Positions 38,804 through 47,781 of a DNA stretch of 64,000 nt are shown piece after piece. Both the position numbers and the translations under genes were made by a program. The notes under the pieces are model-generated. The model saw nothing but the letters and a program-made list of their open reading frames with translations. It was not told where the DNA came from and made no database searches. Source of the stretch: DAISJI01 sp964559835 (GTDB lineage Bacteria > Acidobacteriota > Terriglobia > Terriglobales > Acidobacteriaceae); assembly GCA_964559835.1 (NCBI GenBank), contig CAZLJE010000001.1:1-64000 (forward strand), read 5' to 3'. The number at the start of each line of letters is the position of its first letter. Position 1 is the stretch's first letter.

Positions 38804-39649
38804 TTATTTCGTCTCCTTTGTCGATGAGCGCGAGAACACCGGACTTACCAGCTCGATTCGCCACACCGGCCCGCCGGGGGCCAGCGGCCCCTCGGATTTG
38901 ACGAAGGCTGGACCTTCTCCTTCGAGGATCCAAACATTCGTTTCGGGCGGCTCCTTCCCTAGCAAAGAAGCAAAGACTCCCTTGAGTCCTCCAATCTCAG
39001 CCTTGACGACGTAGTGCATTGCTTTACGACCGGCCTCGCCTGTTGTGAATGACTCCTCGCCTTTAGGCGTGATGTGCAGCTTGACAAGCTGGGGCTTGGG
39101 AACGGCAACCACGAACGCCAGATTTGTTTTCGGCGTGTCAGATCGGATGTTCTTGAGCAAAGTCAGCATGAGGCCGTTGCTAACGTCGGACGGAAGATCA
39201 AGGTGTTCCGTGGCGGACTTCTCTTTGCCACCCTCAACGTATCGGGTTATGACCTGGCCCGTGGAGGCGTTGATCGTCATATCCAGCGGATGCTCGAAGG
39301 CCGGCCCCTTCTGAACCAGGTGATCGCTGATCAACCGAAACCGCCCACGCTCCGAGAACACTGCCGTTTCATCGTGGAGCGAGCCGTCTTTGAAATGGAA
39401 AACCAGGCGGCTAGTGACGCGATCACCCTGCGCGTTCTGAATGAGGTCGCCATCGGCCAGAAATGTACCTTCCAGCGTTCGCAAAGTAAGAAAGCCGTGG
39501 ACCAGACCTTCTTTGTGATGCACCTCCACCTGTTGTGCCGCGGTCCAATTCGAAACCAGCATCGAAATGATGAGGGACAACCATGAAATTGCGCGGCAGA
39601 ACCTGGCCCTTGATGAGGATTTTCGAATCCTGCCCAAGCGTTGTGTCAT
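38804..39649 (-). CDS. Secreted protein of unknown function
   Basis: This encodes 281 residues. ATG 39649 starts a basic region and a hydrophobic segment (AISWLSLIISMLVSNWTAAQQ) that fits a long signal peptide. The mature protein is beta-rich: VHGFLTLRTLEGTFLADGDLIQNAQGDRVTSRLVFHFKDGSLHDETAVFSERG, then HPLDMTINASTGQVITRY and FASLLGKEPPETNVWILEG. The arrangement resembles the DUF3108/LolA-like beta half-barrels, but no motif proves it. It starts the accessory region and shows no operon partner. The DUF2934 gene follows upstream on the same strand after 129 bases. Confidence 0.7.
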   Translation of the reverse strand: MTQRLGRIRKSSSRARFCRAISWLSLIISMLVSNWTAAQQVEVHHKEGLVHGFLTLRTLEGTFLADGDLIQNAQGDRVTSRLVFHFKDGSLHDETAVFSERGRFRLISDHLVQKGPAFEHPLDMTINASTGQVITRYVEGGKEKSATEHLDLPSDVSNGLMLTLLKNIRSDTPKTNLAFVVAVPKPQLVKLHITPKGEESFTTGEAGRKAMHYVVKAEIGGLKGVFASLLGKEPPETNVWILEGEGPAFVKSEGPLAPGGPVWRIELVSPVFSRSSTKETK

Positions 39650-39778
39650 GGCTCCCAAAAGGAGGGGCCCGCGCCGCCACCGGCGCAGCCCTGCTTTGGC
39701 TGCTGTGATTGCGACATGAGGAGGCAGCGCAGAAAGGTCTGCCCATGGTCTCGTCTTTGCTATCTCCAGAAAGGCTCC

Positions 39779-39964
39779 TCAGGCCGCCGCTTTGAACGAC
39801 TTTCCGGCCATTTCCGCCTCAGCCTTATACCAATCTTCCTCAGCAAACCCGTCCTCCCTGCCGCGCTCCTCGTAGAGTTGGTACGCCCGCTGGCGAATTT
39901 GTTCCTGTAGATCAAGGCCCTGGAGCTTTTCAGAATCGAGATTCGTAGTGCGACGTGTAGTCAT
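39779..39964 (-). CDS. DUF2934 family small protein
   Basis: This encodes 61 residues with a strong ribosome site (AAGGAGG, minus strand, about nine bases before the ATG). The core LQEQIRQRAYQLYEERGREDGFAEEDWYKAEAEM matches the DUF2934 pattern (IRxRAYELYExRG...G...DWxxAExE). The family is small, soluble, helical and common in Acidobacteria and soil Proteobacteria, often near stress or plasmid genes. Its function is unknown. The high match makes the gene real despite its size. Confidence 0.88.
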   Translation of the reverse strand: MTTRRTTNLDSEKLQGLDLQEQIRQRAYQLYEERGREDGFAEEDWYKAEAEMAGKSFKAAA

Positions 39965-40227
39965 AGCGCTCGCCTCCTTGTGGGGACTCCAAACATGGCG
40001 CGAGAACTTCCCCTGAAGCGTAGATGCATCGGAGACTGCTCAGGACAATTTACCAAAAGATCATCACCGCTGAATGTTTGGCTTGCTGATGCGCTTTAGC
40101 TCGGCGCTTACCCAGAGAGGGGTTAGGGCTCTGCACCCAACAACTGGGAGGCACGCTTCATAGACATCGAGGCGGATGGCGGGAATTCGTCGCAGGCGTA
40201 AATTGACCGTCCAACTTACGGATTGAT

Positions 40228-40318
40228 TCACATCGGCATCGGCTCCAGTTCAGGTTCCTTAGGCGGCATGAAATCGGGATCTGAACCTGGTTCTCGCTCA
40301 GGATCCCGGCTCTGGTTA
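40228..40318 (-). pseudogene. Truncated copy of the Pro/Glu-rich small protein gene
   Basis: The minus strand ends PGSDPDFMPPKEPELEPMPM and stop. It matches the 3' end of the small gene at 59777-59920 for about 90 bases with a few substitutions. One extra G (GAGCCGGGATCC against GAGCCAGATCC) shifts the frame, and the corrected frame meets TAA just upstream, so the N-terminal half is lost. The surrounding stretch 39965-40653 shows no other gene. Confidence 0.65.
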
Positions 40319-40653
40319 CGGTCTGCCCCGCGTGCCGGAATTACAGAGTGGCAGCCAAGCCAGCAGCCAGACTTTGAGTCGATGGCTGGAATCTGGTCGA
40401 TGGTACATTTTTGGCGTCTATTGTGTGCTCGCATCCGTCATTGTGTTTGGGCTTTGGCTTGCTGGATATTGATCGAATCGCTGCGGCCCGTTTTCATCGA
40501 CGACTTGGGCGATCCCTCCAGAGCGCAGTTTTCCCGGAGCGGCATCACGTGGGACGCGGTAATCAGCATTCGCTGGAAGGAGTTGTCTCGATTCAGCCAT
40601 GCGACGCCTGATAGTCGCCCATCGGTTTGTCCATCATCTCTCGAAACGCCCTG

Positions 40654-42219
40654 CTACGGCCTAGAACAGGTCTTGCCAGGCATCACGGGCATGCGCAAAT
40701 GCAAACGCTTCTGACGATAGCAACGGTTGAACACCGTTACGGCGGCCTTGAGCAGCAGCTTTGTGGCTATTCCGCTTTGCTTCAGACGCACGCTGTCGGC
40801 GGCCATTCCGTAACCAGCGTAGGCTCGCTTGAAAAGGACACATATCATCAAATATGCAAATTTCGCGGCAGGTGGCCACCCCTTCGCTCTGCCCTGCTTG
40901 GTCCGTTGGAAGCTTTGTCGAAGTGAATAGAATCTGGCCCAGCACTTTTTATTTTCGGTGTCTAAATCACTTCGGCTCATGTTCGGATGCTTCACAATGT
41001 CAACTGGCCTCAGGGGCTGCAACCAATATTCGTCTGCCAGGATCTGCGTCTCGTGCTTGGGCTGGAAGCCCGGTTTGCCGAGGTTCTTCTTGTCATTCAT
41101 CATCTCGTAGAAATCTTTGGTGCCAGGATACGGGTTGTAAACCGTGAACTGGGCGAATAACGTCCCCGACTCATTTGCAAATCTACGCATCGTTCGAATC
41201 GTCTCGATCGTGTCTGATTCCAGACCACAAATGATGGAACTCAACACCATAATCCCGCTTGCCTGAATGAGCTGAATTGTCTCTACCATTTTCTGACCCA
41301 CTGGGTTCCACTGCTTCCCGGCAGTTTTCAGGCCCTCTTCGGAAAAAGACTCCACCCCGATCAGGGCGGTCCTGATCCGCATTTTCTGATACAGGGCATT
41401 CAGGTACTCCTCGTCGCTCGTCGCCTCGGTGGTCATCTGGGCAAAGGCATACATATCTTTCGGCACGGAGCGGTCGTATTCATCAAAGAATTTCAGACGT
41501 TCCTCGCGGATTCGTTCGAGGTCACGCCTCTTGCTCTCGCTGGGTTCGCGAGCAATCCGGCCTAGCGTCGAAGGGTTGAAGTTGTCGTCTGCAAAGACAA
41601 TGTGACGAAAACCGAGGTCATACAATTCATTCACTTCCTCGATGACGTTGGCGCTGAGGCGCTGGCGTGGCTGACGCCCCTCCGTCACCCAAACGGAGCA
41701 GAAGCTGCAGTTTTCTGGGCACCCGGCGACTGTTTGCACCGACGGAAAAATGTATTTTGTGGCATCCAGAAGGTCCCACCGGGCCTTCAACATCGCCTCG
41801 CCGGGCACCCGCCCGCCTGGGTACTGTCGTTGCAGCTGCTCTTGGAGCGCATCCTTTACCACTCTGCTCCACACTGTTTCTCCGCTCCCGGTAACAACCG
41901 CATCTGCCCCCATGCGCAGGGGCTCCTCGGGAAAGATTGTGGCGTGAATGCCGCCCACGATAACCGTGGCACCCTTCGACTTCGCCTCTCGTAGCGCCCG
42001 ATAACCGGGAATGCAGTTGCCAGTGGTGATCCCGATTCCGACGATGTCTCCGGGAGAAACAAGGTCCGAACTGAACTTTTGGATGGATTCATCAACTAGA
42101 ACCGGGTCGCCGACGAGGTCCACGGGCGTCGCTTGGGCAATGACGTACAACCACCTCGGTGTGATGAAGCTGTACCCTGGCGTGGACATCGACGGGTTAA
42201 TCAGTATGACCTTCGGCAT
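40654..42219 (-). CDS. B12-binding-domain radical SAM protein
   Basis: This encodes 521 residues with AAGGAG close before the ATG. Residues 1 to about 140 form the Rossmann-like B12-binding domain (KVILINPSMSTPGYSFITPRWLYVIAQA, GATVIVGGIHATIFPEEPL), without the DxHxxG histidine motif, as in many of these enzymes. The radical SAM cluster is C167-x3-C171-x2-C174 (GCPENCSFCSVW). The SAM barrel extends to about residue 380 (FRHIVFADDNFNPS, GVESFSEEGLKTAGK). The tail FNxFYSLRQSF-like region resembles the hopanoid and lipid methylase group (HpnP/HpnR-like). The substrate is unknown. It lies downstream of an ABC/TolC exporter on the same strand, with a 350-base gap. Confidence 0.85.
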   Translation of the reverse strand: MPKVILINPSMSTPGYSFITPRWLYVIAQATPVDLVGDPVLVDESIQKFSSDLVSPGDIVGIGITTGNCIPGYRALREAKSKGATVIVGGIHATIFPEEPLRMGADAVVTGSGETVWSRVVKDALQEQLQRQYPGGRVPGEAMLKARWDLLDATKYIFPSVQTVAGCPENCSFCSVWVTEGRQPRQRLSANVIEEVNELYDLGFRHIVFADDNFNPSTLGRIAREPSESKRRDLERIREERLKFFDEYDRSVPKDMYAFAQMTTEATSDEEYLNALYQKMRIRTALIGVESFSEEGLKTAGKQWNPVGQKMVETIQLIQASGIMVLSSIICGLESDTIETIRTMRRFANESGTLFAQFTVYNPYPGTKDFYEMMNDKKNLGKPGFQPKHETQILADEYWLQPLRPVDIVKHPNMSRSDLDTENKKCWARFYSLRQSFQRTKQGRAKGWPPAAKFAYLMICVLFKRAYAGYGMAADSVRLKQSGIATKLLLKAAVTVFNRCYRQKRLHLRMPVMPGKTCSRP

Positions 42220-42567
42220 ATTCTCCTTGTTTGTCGGTGCGTTTCGCTCGTCGTCAGCTCAGTCCTACGGTGATGGTCTCGTTTTCGTCCGCCTGCGGTG
42301 GCATGGACAAGAACAGCGATAAGTCGCTAATTCAACCGCGCACTCGTTGTGTTTGCCACTCCGGCACGGCTCAAACAGTCTTGGTTGAAGAATGTCCCGC
42401 ACGTTCCTCCTCTTTTTGCTGCTGTCTTTAAGCATCTCGCCCTTCGGCCAACGTTATGGCTCGCAGCCCCCGGAGAATGATGTTGGCCATCGGTCCTTCA
42501 ATCTCACGGCCCGGCGCTGCCGATGGCCAAGGAAACAGATAAAGTGCCTTCGGCGACCATTGTGGCT
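42220..42567. other. Gene-free stretch between tolC and radical SAM gene
   Basis: No supported gene is seen. A plus-strand frame from 42392 starts with a signal-peptide-like run (SRTFLLFLLLSLSISPFGQ). It runs into the convergent tolC gene with no recognisable domain, so it is probably chance. Confidence 0.4.
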
Positions 42568-43989
42568 TCACGGCTTTCGCCTCTGCAGCAGTCTGTCTAG
42601 TCCTGGAGACTCGGAATACAGGGGAAACATCATCTCGCCATGGACAAGCGGCCGTTGCACGGAATCTTCCAAATCCCCGAATGCCCCCTGCGCACGCCCC
42701 AGAGCACTAAGCCGCGCTTGAGCCATGGCTAAAACTTGAATCTGGACAGCGTCTAGGCTCAACCGGTCGTCCGCGCCAGCGCTGATGTTCTGCTCCACGA
42801 TTTGCAGTTGAGATTCTTGAAGTTGATACGATGACTCGGTTTGCATGAATGCTTTCAGAGCCGCTTCATAAACTGCGAAGGCGCGCTCACTCTTCTCGAT
42901 CACCTGTGCCTGTTTCTGCAAGAATACTGCCGCCGCTTGCTCGCGGCGTCCCTCCGCCTCGGCGATGGGCCCCTCATTTCGATTGAATATGGGTAAGGAA
43001 GTTGAGAAGCCCACGGTAAAGAAGCTATTGCGTTCTTCATACGTATATCCTGGCCCGAGGTTGAAGTTGGGATACCGTTTGGCAATCTCGGAATGCAGGT
43101 CGGCTTCAGCAACTGCGTACTGAGCGAGCGCGCGACGGATATTCAGACGATTGAGCACCGCGTCCCGCCTGATCTGATCTACCGAAAGTGAGTCCGCCGA
43201 TGGCAGAGTGTCCATTTCGGGCCACGAGAACTGTGCCCCATCGATTGCCGCTGTTGGCACGCCAATCGCTGCAGCCAACGCGGACTTAGTGTCGGCAACT
43301 TGAACTTCAGCCGTGCGGACAGCAGTGGTGGTCTTAGATAACTCAATCCGTGCGAGGTCCACATCGAATCTTGTGTTTTCGCCGGCTCTCAAAATCTGCT
43401 CCAGGATCGCAACTTGATCGGCCCTGGCTTTTTGCTCTGACTGAAGCAGCCCAAAATTTCGAGAAGCGACGAGATAATTCAATAAGGCGACGCGGACGCC
43501 CATGGCGACCGTCCACGCTGCATCAGCAAGGTCGAGTTGAGCTGCCTGGTGAAGATTCTTTGCAATCTGAACGCGAAGCCCGCGCTTGCCCGCAGTCTCT
43601 ATCAGAAATAGGAAATCCTGGGTCAGCAGGTAGGGAGCCGGGATGCCCGGCGTCAAATCAAATGTGGGATTCGGCCGGGCACGAGCCGTTTTCAGTGCTC
43701 CTTCAGCCGTCGCAAGGCGAGCACGGGCGAGATCCACAGCTGGGTTGAAATAAAGCCCAGCGAGCGAAAGTGTTTGAAGGTCCCAACTCTTCGGCGGCCA
43801 CGGAGAAACCGAGTGACCCAGGTTCTGTTCCTCAAAAGATCGAAGGCCTTCGTCGGTGAGGCTCCGCGATTCGAACTGCGAAGCTGTTGTGCCGGGTACG
43901 ATGGGAGCGGGATGATAACGGTGCGCGGCGCAACCGGCGAGGAGAAAGCTTGTGACAAGAACAACGCTTCGTTTCGCAATATTGCGCAT
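42568..43989 (-). CDS. TolC-family outer-membrane efflux lipoprotein
   Basis: This encodes 473 residues. ATG 43989 has GGGAGAG upstream. The lipobox FLLAGC puts the lipid-modified Cys near residue 19. Two TolC repeats are seen: residues about 60-240 (LAGLYFNPAVDLARARLATAEGALKTARARPNPTFDLTPG) and about 260-460 (NRLNIRRALAQYAVAEADLHSEIAKRYPNFNLGPGYTYEER). Each has long coiled helices and a strand pair. It should be the outer-membrane channel for the ABC exporter encoded by the three genes just upstream, all on the minus strand. The spacing of 34 bases to the permease supports an operon. Confidence 0.9.
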   Translation of the reverse strand: MRNIAKRSVVLVTSFLLAGCAAHRYHPAPIVPGTTASQFESRSLTDEGLRSFEEQNLGHSVSPWPPKSWDLQTLSLAGLYFNPAVDLARARLATAEGALKTARARPNPTFDLTPGIPAPYLLTQDFLFLIETAGKRGLRVQIAKNLHQAAQLDLADAAWTVAMGVRVALLNYLVASRNFGLLQSEQKARADQVAILEQILRAGENTRFDVDLARIELSKTTTAVRTAEVQVADTKSALAAAIGVPTAAIDGAQFSWPEMDTLPSADSLSVDQIRRDAVLNRLNIRRALAQYAVAEADLHSEIAKRYPNFNLGPGYTYEERNSFFTVGFSTSLPIFNRNEGPIAEAEGRREQAAAVFLQKQAQVIEKSERAFAVYEAALKAFMQTESSYQLQESQLQIVEQNISAGADDRLSLDAVQIQVLAMAQARLSALGRAQGAFGDLEDSVQRPLVHGEMMFPLYSESPGLDRLLQRRKP

Positions 43990-44023
43990 GCACGTCTCTC
44001 CCATTCAACCAACAATTGCCCGA

Positions 44024-45220
44024 CTAACGCCCCCCAAACACCACGCCCGGTTCAAGTTTCAGCACCGGGCGGGCGCTAACCGCGGCAGCCGTAATGCTCA
44101 CAACCACGACCGTCACAGCCGCGAATATCGGCGTGAACCACATCATTCGAAATGGAAAATTGAATTCCACGATGGCGATTTGGCCCACGACGGCGCACAC
44201 GCCGAGCCCAAGACCTATGCCCAGAAGCGCGCACAGACCGGACTGCACAAAAATCATGGTAAGCAGCAGTCGCGAATCAGCTCCCATGGCTTTCAGCACC
44301 GCGTACTGCTTCAGACTGTCGGTGGTGAACATGAAGAGCAAAACACCCGTGACACCCAGTCCGACCAGCATGGCAATGGACATCATGGAACCGATATCGC
44401 CAACGTCCTCGGAATTGACCAACAGCCAATGGACCGTGTCTCTTTTGAAGTCATCGGAGGAGCGCGCCTTTAGGCCTGTCTGCGTCCCGATTCGCCTGGC
44501 CAACTCACGAGGGGATACACCTGGCGTGGCCTTCGCAATCACAAACGTCAGCAAATGCGGTTTCGGCGGCAGCATGCGAGCAGCGCCAGAGAGAGTTGCG
44601 TACATCAGGGGTTGCGGGGGATACCTCGGCAGAGCGTTCGCCCAGCCTCTAACGACGACGCGATGTTCGTCCACTCGCAACTCATCTCCCGCCGCCAGTT
44701 CCCGCGTTGGCACATTTAGACGGGGAGCGCCGTAAAGCCATTGGTCCCTCGGCAATGTCGGGGTTTGAAGTTTTCCCTGGGTGCCACCCGAGGCGACAAC
44801 TACCGCATCGGGAGTGCGCATCACCGCGGGCGAGATGCCGTTTTGTAGCGGGGGTAACCCGAACAGCGTGGCGTCATCCACAGCAATGAGTTGAAACGAT
44901 TGAAATCGCCCATTTGGGAAACGCGCGTCCACTGTGGCAAGAGCGAGAGGCATGGCGTAAAGGACGCCACTCACACTGCGAACGCGCGACAGCGCCGAGT
45001 CAGGTACGGTAGTCGTCAGTTCGGTAGATTCGACCGCGGGGTCCATGACCCACACGTCAACGTTCGGGTTCTCGGAAACCAGAGCAAATCCGCGCGTCAT
45101 GAAACCGCCGAGGTATGAGCCTGCGTATGTCACCAGAAACGAAGTGAAGGTGATCCCAAATAACAGTCCCAGATACTTCGCGCGATCTCCCCGGAGCATC
45201 TTTATGGCGATGCGCAGCAT
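44024..45220 (-). CDS. ABC transporter permease, FtsX/DevC-like
   Basis: This encodes 398 residues. It opens with MLRIAIKMLRGDRAKYLGLLFGITFTSFLVTYAGSYLGGF (first helix). A periplasmic MacB-like domain of about 220 residues follows, and then three helices in an FtsX domain (MLVGLGVTGVLLFMFTTDSLKQYAVLKAMGADSRLLLTMIFVQS). This four-helix topology is that of MacB/LolC/DevC mechanotransducing permeases, which move no substrate through themselves but drive a periplasmic adaptor. Its start directly follows the adaptor's stop codon, so translation is coupled. The cargo is unknown. Confidence 0.9.
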   Translation of the reverse strand: MLRIAIKMLRGDRAKYLGLLFGITFTSFLVTYAGSYLGGFMTRGFALVSENPNVDVWVMDPAVESTELTTTVPDSALSRVRSVSGVLYAMPLALATVDARFPNGRFQSFQLIAVDDATLFGLPPLQNGISPAVMRTPDAVVVASGGTQGKLQTPTLPRDQWLYGAPRLNVPTRELAAGDELRVDEHRVVVRGWANALPRYPPQPLMYATLSGAARMLPPKPHLLTFVIAKATPGVSPRELARRIGTQTGLKARSSDDFKRDTVHWLLVNSEDVGDIGSMMSIAMLVGLGVTGVLLFMFTTDSLKQYAVLKAMGADSRLLLTMIFVQSGLCALLGIGLGLGVCAVVGQIAIVEFNFPFRMMWFTPIFAAVTVVVVSITAAAVSARPVLKLEPGVVFGGR

Positions 45221-46297
45221 TTACTGTTTCCCCCCGTCCGGCACCGCGTTTGGCTCTCCCCCATTGGGACCATTCGGGCGGCGCTGCCCCTGTGTTCGAA
45301 CGCCTGCGCCAGTAACTGGCGGCGCTTGGATGAAGACGTCCATCAGTTGCCCCACATAGGTGTGGAGCGAGGCGGGATCGAAGCGGTAAATGACCTGTAA
45401 GACCCGTGTATCGGTCCTCTGTGTGGCATCGCCGGTGAGCAAAGCCTGGGGCACAACGTCCGGGTCCGTCCGCACGTAATTCAATGAAGCCTTCAGGTTC
45501 GCGTTGCCGCGCACAAAAGCGACTGCGGCCTCATTGGCCTGGAACCTCCAGGCATCGCTCTGGTCGATGTCGACGCGCACATGCAGCGTGGTGTCATTTC
45601 CCAGCACCATCAGGGGCGTTGCGAGCACGCCGCTTTGCGCGAATTCTCCGAGGCGGATCTTCAATTGCAGAATGCTCCCCGCGACCGGAGCGCTAACGGT
45701 GCGAATGCGTATCTGCTCCTCGATCTGGTTCACTTGCGCCTCGGCCGAGGAAACTTGGGCCCTGATCTGCCGGACCTGCCCTTCGGCCGACGCAAGTTGG
45801 GCTTGGGCAGCCGCGACATCGAGTTTTCTGTTGGCCAAGTCCTCGCTGCTAATGGACACTCCCGGCACCAAGCCCTCTCCGACCTGGAGGTGATTTTCCG
45901 CCTTCGCGAGAGTTTGTTTCGCTTGATCGACGTTGGCCGTTGCCGGGATGAGTTGCGTTTCTACTTCTTTGACTTTGGCGCGAGCTGGAAGGAGTTGAGC
46001 ATCAAGATCGCGGGTGTCAATCTTGAACAGTGGCGCACCCCGCTTCACCTGCTGGCCCCAGGTGACGTAGATGGCAGTCACGATGCCTGAAGCCGGTGTG
46101 CCAATCGCGATGTTTTCAGTGCTGGCTTCGACGATGCCGGGACCGAAAATGTAAGAGGAGAATGGCGCCTCGGCTGGCTGAAACAGGGGCGCGGTGGCGG
46201 AAGGAGCGCGGTTGCCCTCGTTCACCATTACCACGGCGGCAGCGACGCCGAGCAGCGCGAGGACGGGAAGCAGGTAGTTGCGAATCCTTTTCATCAT
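45221..46297 (-). CDS. Membrane-fusion adaptor, HlyD/DevB-like
   Basis: This encodes 358 residues with one N-terminal anchor (YLLPVLALLGVAAAVVMV). The lipoyl half (GIVEASTENIAIGTPASGIVTAIYVTWGQQVKRGAPLFKID) and a long alpha-hairpin of about residues 100-195 (AQAQLASAEGQVRQIRAQVSSAEAQVNQIEEQI) precede the second lipoyl half and a beta barrel. The tail is Pro/Gly/Asn-rich. It should bridge the DevC-like permease and the TolC lipoprotein. The ATG overlaps the ATPase stop by four bases. AAGGAG lies upstream within the ATPase gene. Confidence 0.92.
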   Translation of the reverse strand: MMKRIRNYLLPVLALLGVAAAVVMVNEGNRAPSATAPLFQPAEAPFSSYIFGPGIVEASTENIAIGTPASGIVTAIYVTWGQQVKRGAPLFKIDTRDLDAQLLPARAKVKEVETQLIPATANVDQAKQTLAKAENHLQVGEGLVPGVSISSEDLANRKLDVAAAQAQLASAEGQVRQIRAQVSSAEAQVNQIEEQIRIRTVSAPVAGSILQLKIRLGEFAQSGVLATPLMVLGNDTTLHVRVDIDQSDAWRFQANEAAVAFVRGNANLKASLNYVRTDPDVVPQALLTGDATQRTDTRVLQVIYRFDPASLHTYVGQLMDVFIQAPPVTGAGVRTQGQRRPNGPNGGEPNAVPDGGKQ

Positions 46298-47034
46298 TGC
46301 GAACGCTCCTTACTCGGGCCATCGACTACCTCGACAATTCTTCCGTCGTCCATGCGGGCAATGCGATCGGCAAAATCAAAAATTCGGGGATCGTGGGTCA
46401 CTACGATAAGGGCCCGGTCAGGGCGCTTGGCCACATCTCGCAGAAGTTCCATCATGCGCTGCCCGGTCGTGTGGTCAAGGGCGCTGGTCGGTTCGTCGCA
46501 AACGATTAGTTTCGGTTCATGCACCAGCGCGCGCGCGATCGCCACACGCTGCTGCTGGCCGCCGCTGAGCTTGGAGGGAATCGCGTCGAGGCGTGCGCCG
46601 AGATTTACCGCTTCGAGCATCTCCTTCGCGCGGGTCTCCGCGTCGTCGCGAACTAGGCCGTTAATCAGCAGTGGAACGGAGACGTTCTCAACCGCATTGA
46701 GCGCTGGCAGCAGATTGAAAAGCTGGAATACAAAGCCAATCGAATGGCCGCGAAAACGTGCAAGAGCTCTCTGGTCCAGGTGCTTGAGATCGCGGCCCAG
46801 CACTTCGCATTGGCCAGAATCCCGGTCCAAGACTCCAGCGATGACGGAGATGAGAGTGGTCTTTCCACATCCAGACGGGCCGACGATCATGAGCAGTTCG
46901 CCGCGATCGACATCAAGATCGATGCCACGTAGCGCCATGACCTGCGCGTCGCCGGTTCCGTAGCTCTTCATGACGCCGCGACAGCGAACGGCAATATCTG
47001 AATTCGGACTTTCAATTTGCTGTTGCATCGGCAT
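46294..47034 (-). CDS. ABC transporter ATPase, LolD/MacB/DevA type
   Basis: This encodes 246 residues. Walker A VGPSGCGKTTLISVIAG (about residues 51-67), Q-loop FVFQLFNLLPALNAVENV, signature LSGGQQQRVAIARAL, Walker B LIVCDEPTSALD and H-loop VVTHDPR are all intact. It is the first gene of a four-gene minus-strand operon (ATPase, adaptor, permease, TolC lipoprotein), an export machine of the DevBCA/MacAB kind. A weak ribosome site (AGGA) lies upstream. The 306-base spacer 47035-47340 shows no other gene, so it likely holds the promoter. Confidence 0.93.
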   Translation of the reverse strand: MPMQQQIESPNSDIAVRCRGVMKSYGTGDAQVMALRGIDLDVDRGELLMIVGPSGCGKTTLISVIAGVLDRDSGQCEVLGRDLKHLDQRALARFRGHSIGFVFQLFNLLPALNAVENVSVPLLINGLVRDDAETRAKEMLEAVNLGARLDAIPSKLSGGQQQRVAIARALVHEPKLIVCDEPTSALDHTTGQRMMELLRDVAKRPDRALIVVTHDPRIFDFADRIARMDDGRIVEVVDGPSKERSQ

Positions 47035-47340
47035 GTTCTATTCCTGGACTACGGCTTGAGATTTCCCACACACGACAAATCAGTCATGCAGCTCCGTTGT
47101 TCCCGTCGTTTTTGGATCGTGCAGCGCAGGCGAGTTGAGGGTGCGCAACTCGAATCATGGCAATGGCACGCGGCCATGGCGGGGCAGGCTGGCACCGCAG
47201 CATGTGAAACCGGTCAATCGCGCCGACTGCACACGAAGGCACAAGCGAGTTTTGAAATGAATGCACAAGATCTCCACTGCGCAGGAATGCAGACACTCCG
47301 ACGCGCAGCGCGTCGGCAGTTCCGAGCACAGCAGAGTTGG

Positions 47341-47661
47341 CTAGATTCGAATGGGAGCTAAGATCGGAGGAGGGGATAAATCGAATGCGAACGTCTTCAG
47401 CGTTACGGGATACATCACCGCTACACAGAAAACGCGCGCTGCGACCCCGGCGACGACTCTCACGAAGCGTTGCAGGAATCGGCTGGATTTGCCAGCGATG
47501 AACGCAGCCCCCGCACACGCCGCAATCAACACAACCGTGTAGTCAGCATCCCGGCCAGTGCGCAGTGTGTGATCCCATTGGTCGAACAGCTCGGTGATGT
47601 GACCACCGAGCATAGCCGCCAACGCGGCCACGATCACGCAACGTAGCAGAGCACTCCGCAC
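47341..47661 (-). CDS. Small membrane protein of unknown function
   Basis: This encodes 106 residues from a GTG start. A hydrophobic N-terminal segment (LLRCVIVAALAAMLGGHITELF) and a second helix (DYTVVLIAACAGAAFIAG) flank the polar stretch DQWDHTLRTGRDAD, and a third hydrophobic part is VVAGVAARVFCVAVMY. That gives two or three membrane helices. The pattern HITELFDxWDHT is recurrent next to heavy-metal RND genes in Acidobacteria to my memory, but this is not verified. It is divergent from the broken merR gene and the Cus operon. Confidence 0.6.
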   Translation of the reverse strand: MRSALLRCVIVAALAAMLGGHITELFDQWDHTLRTGRDADYTVVLIAACAGAAFIAGKSSRFLQRFVRVVAGVAARVFCVAVMYPVTLKTFAFDLSPPPILAPIRI

Positions 47662-47781
47662 AAGTAGTTGGATTCTATAGACCAGAGAACAGTTGGGTCA
47701 AAACTTCACGATGGTCGGCTTTAGAGCGCCCCGCATCGTTGGAAGTCTGCAGGAGCCCAGGCAAGTCGTCAAGGAAGCAGA

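Noticed and set aside
40223..40714. Plus-strand frame of 163 codons
   Set aside because: It overlaps the Pro-rich remnant in antisense and the radical SAM gene end, with no recognisable domain.
42392..42721. Plus-strand frame with signal-peptide-like start
   Set aside because: It runs into the convergent tolC gene, shows no domain and has no ribosome site.
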